From Acanthosepion lycidas (Eukaryota > Mollusca > Cephalopoda > Sepiida > Sepiidae), in the NCBI GenBank assembly GCA_963932145.1, contig OZ010580.1, positions 8,597,746 through 8,661,745 of the forward strand: 64,000 nucleotides of DNA. The letters run 5' to 3'. Positions 63,946-64,000 of the stretch are shown in pieces; positions within the stretch are counted from its first letter, which is position 1, and every line of letters starts with the position of its first letter. The translations under genes and the position numbers were made by a program. A model generated the notes under the pieces. The model saw only the letters and a program-made list of their open reading frames with translations. It was not told where the DNA came from and ran no database searches.

Positions 63946-64000
63946 TTTACAAGATTATTTTTATTAATTTAGATGACTATAAAAATATGTGAACCAAATG

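Overview
The window reads as intergenic or deep-intronic DNA from an animal nuclear genome. It is AT-rich, has no bacterial gene packing, and no open reading frame looks like an intact host gene. I infer a mollusc, quite possibly a cephalopod. The reasons are many long (TA)n microsatellites (about 40), several Penelope-like retroelements (PLEs), tRNA-derived SINEs, Tc1/mariner elements and 5S-rRNA-derived fragments. That placement is inference; no host protein confirms it.

Layout. 1-5 kb: a 5S-derived fragment, a decayed minus-strand PLE (959-2211), a compound microsatellite and a 0.9 kb pyrimidine tract. 5-10.7 kb: a mariner-type MITE, a probable solo LTR (7113-7495), a tRNA-derived SINE, one exon-like open segment (9703-10029, minus) and a 188 bp TA-flanked hairpin element. 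11-15 kb: a decayed plus-strand PLE, then a near-complete Tc1 transposon (13207-14900) with an uninterrupted 337-codon DD34E transposase. 15-21.3 kb: PLE fragments and a giant palindrome (16388-21330) centred at 18614/18615. It has no spacer, and a hammerhead-ribozyme-like sequence lies near each outer end. 21-34 kb: SINEs, MITEs, a 1.4 kb pyrimidine tract and LINE 3' ends. 35-39 kb: two internally deleted mariner elements and a canonical hammerhead ribozyme (37278-37322). 43-49 kb: a tandemly triplicated LINE end, a ~175 bp satellite interrupted by a SINE with a visible target duplication, a mariner relic and a long PLE relic. 50-58 kb: fragments of an RT LINE and of a LINE with a restriction-like endonuclease, and the best-preserved PLE reverse transcriptase (56150-57420, RYVDD). 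58-64 kb: LINE 3' ends, a perfect-looking 65 bp-arm hairpin and a 1.4 kb array of ~78 bp degenerate tandem repeats.

How the parts relate. PLEs and small ribozyme-bearing relatives dominate. Several carry hammerhead-like cores in their terminal repeats, in inverted or direct pairs. Many unrelated repeat families meet a (TA)n array at one edge, so the arrays look like either the insertion target or an intrinsic tail of these retroelements. Only the Tc1 transposase reading frame looks able to encode an intact protein. SINEs and MITEs would depend on partners outside the window.
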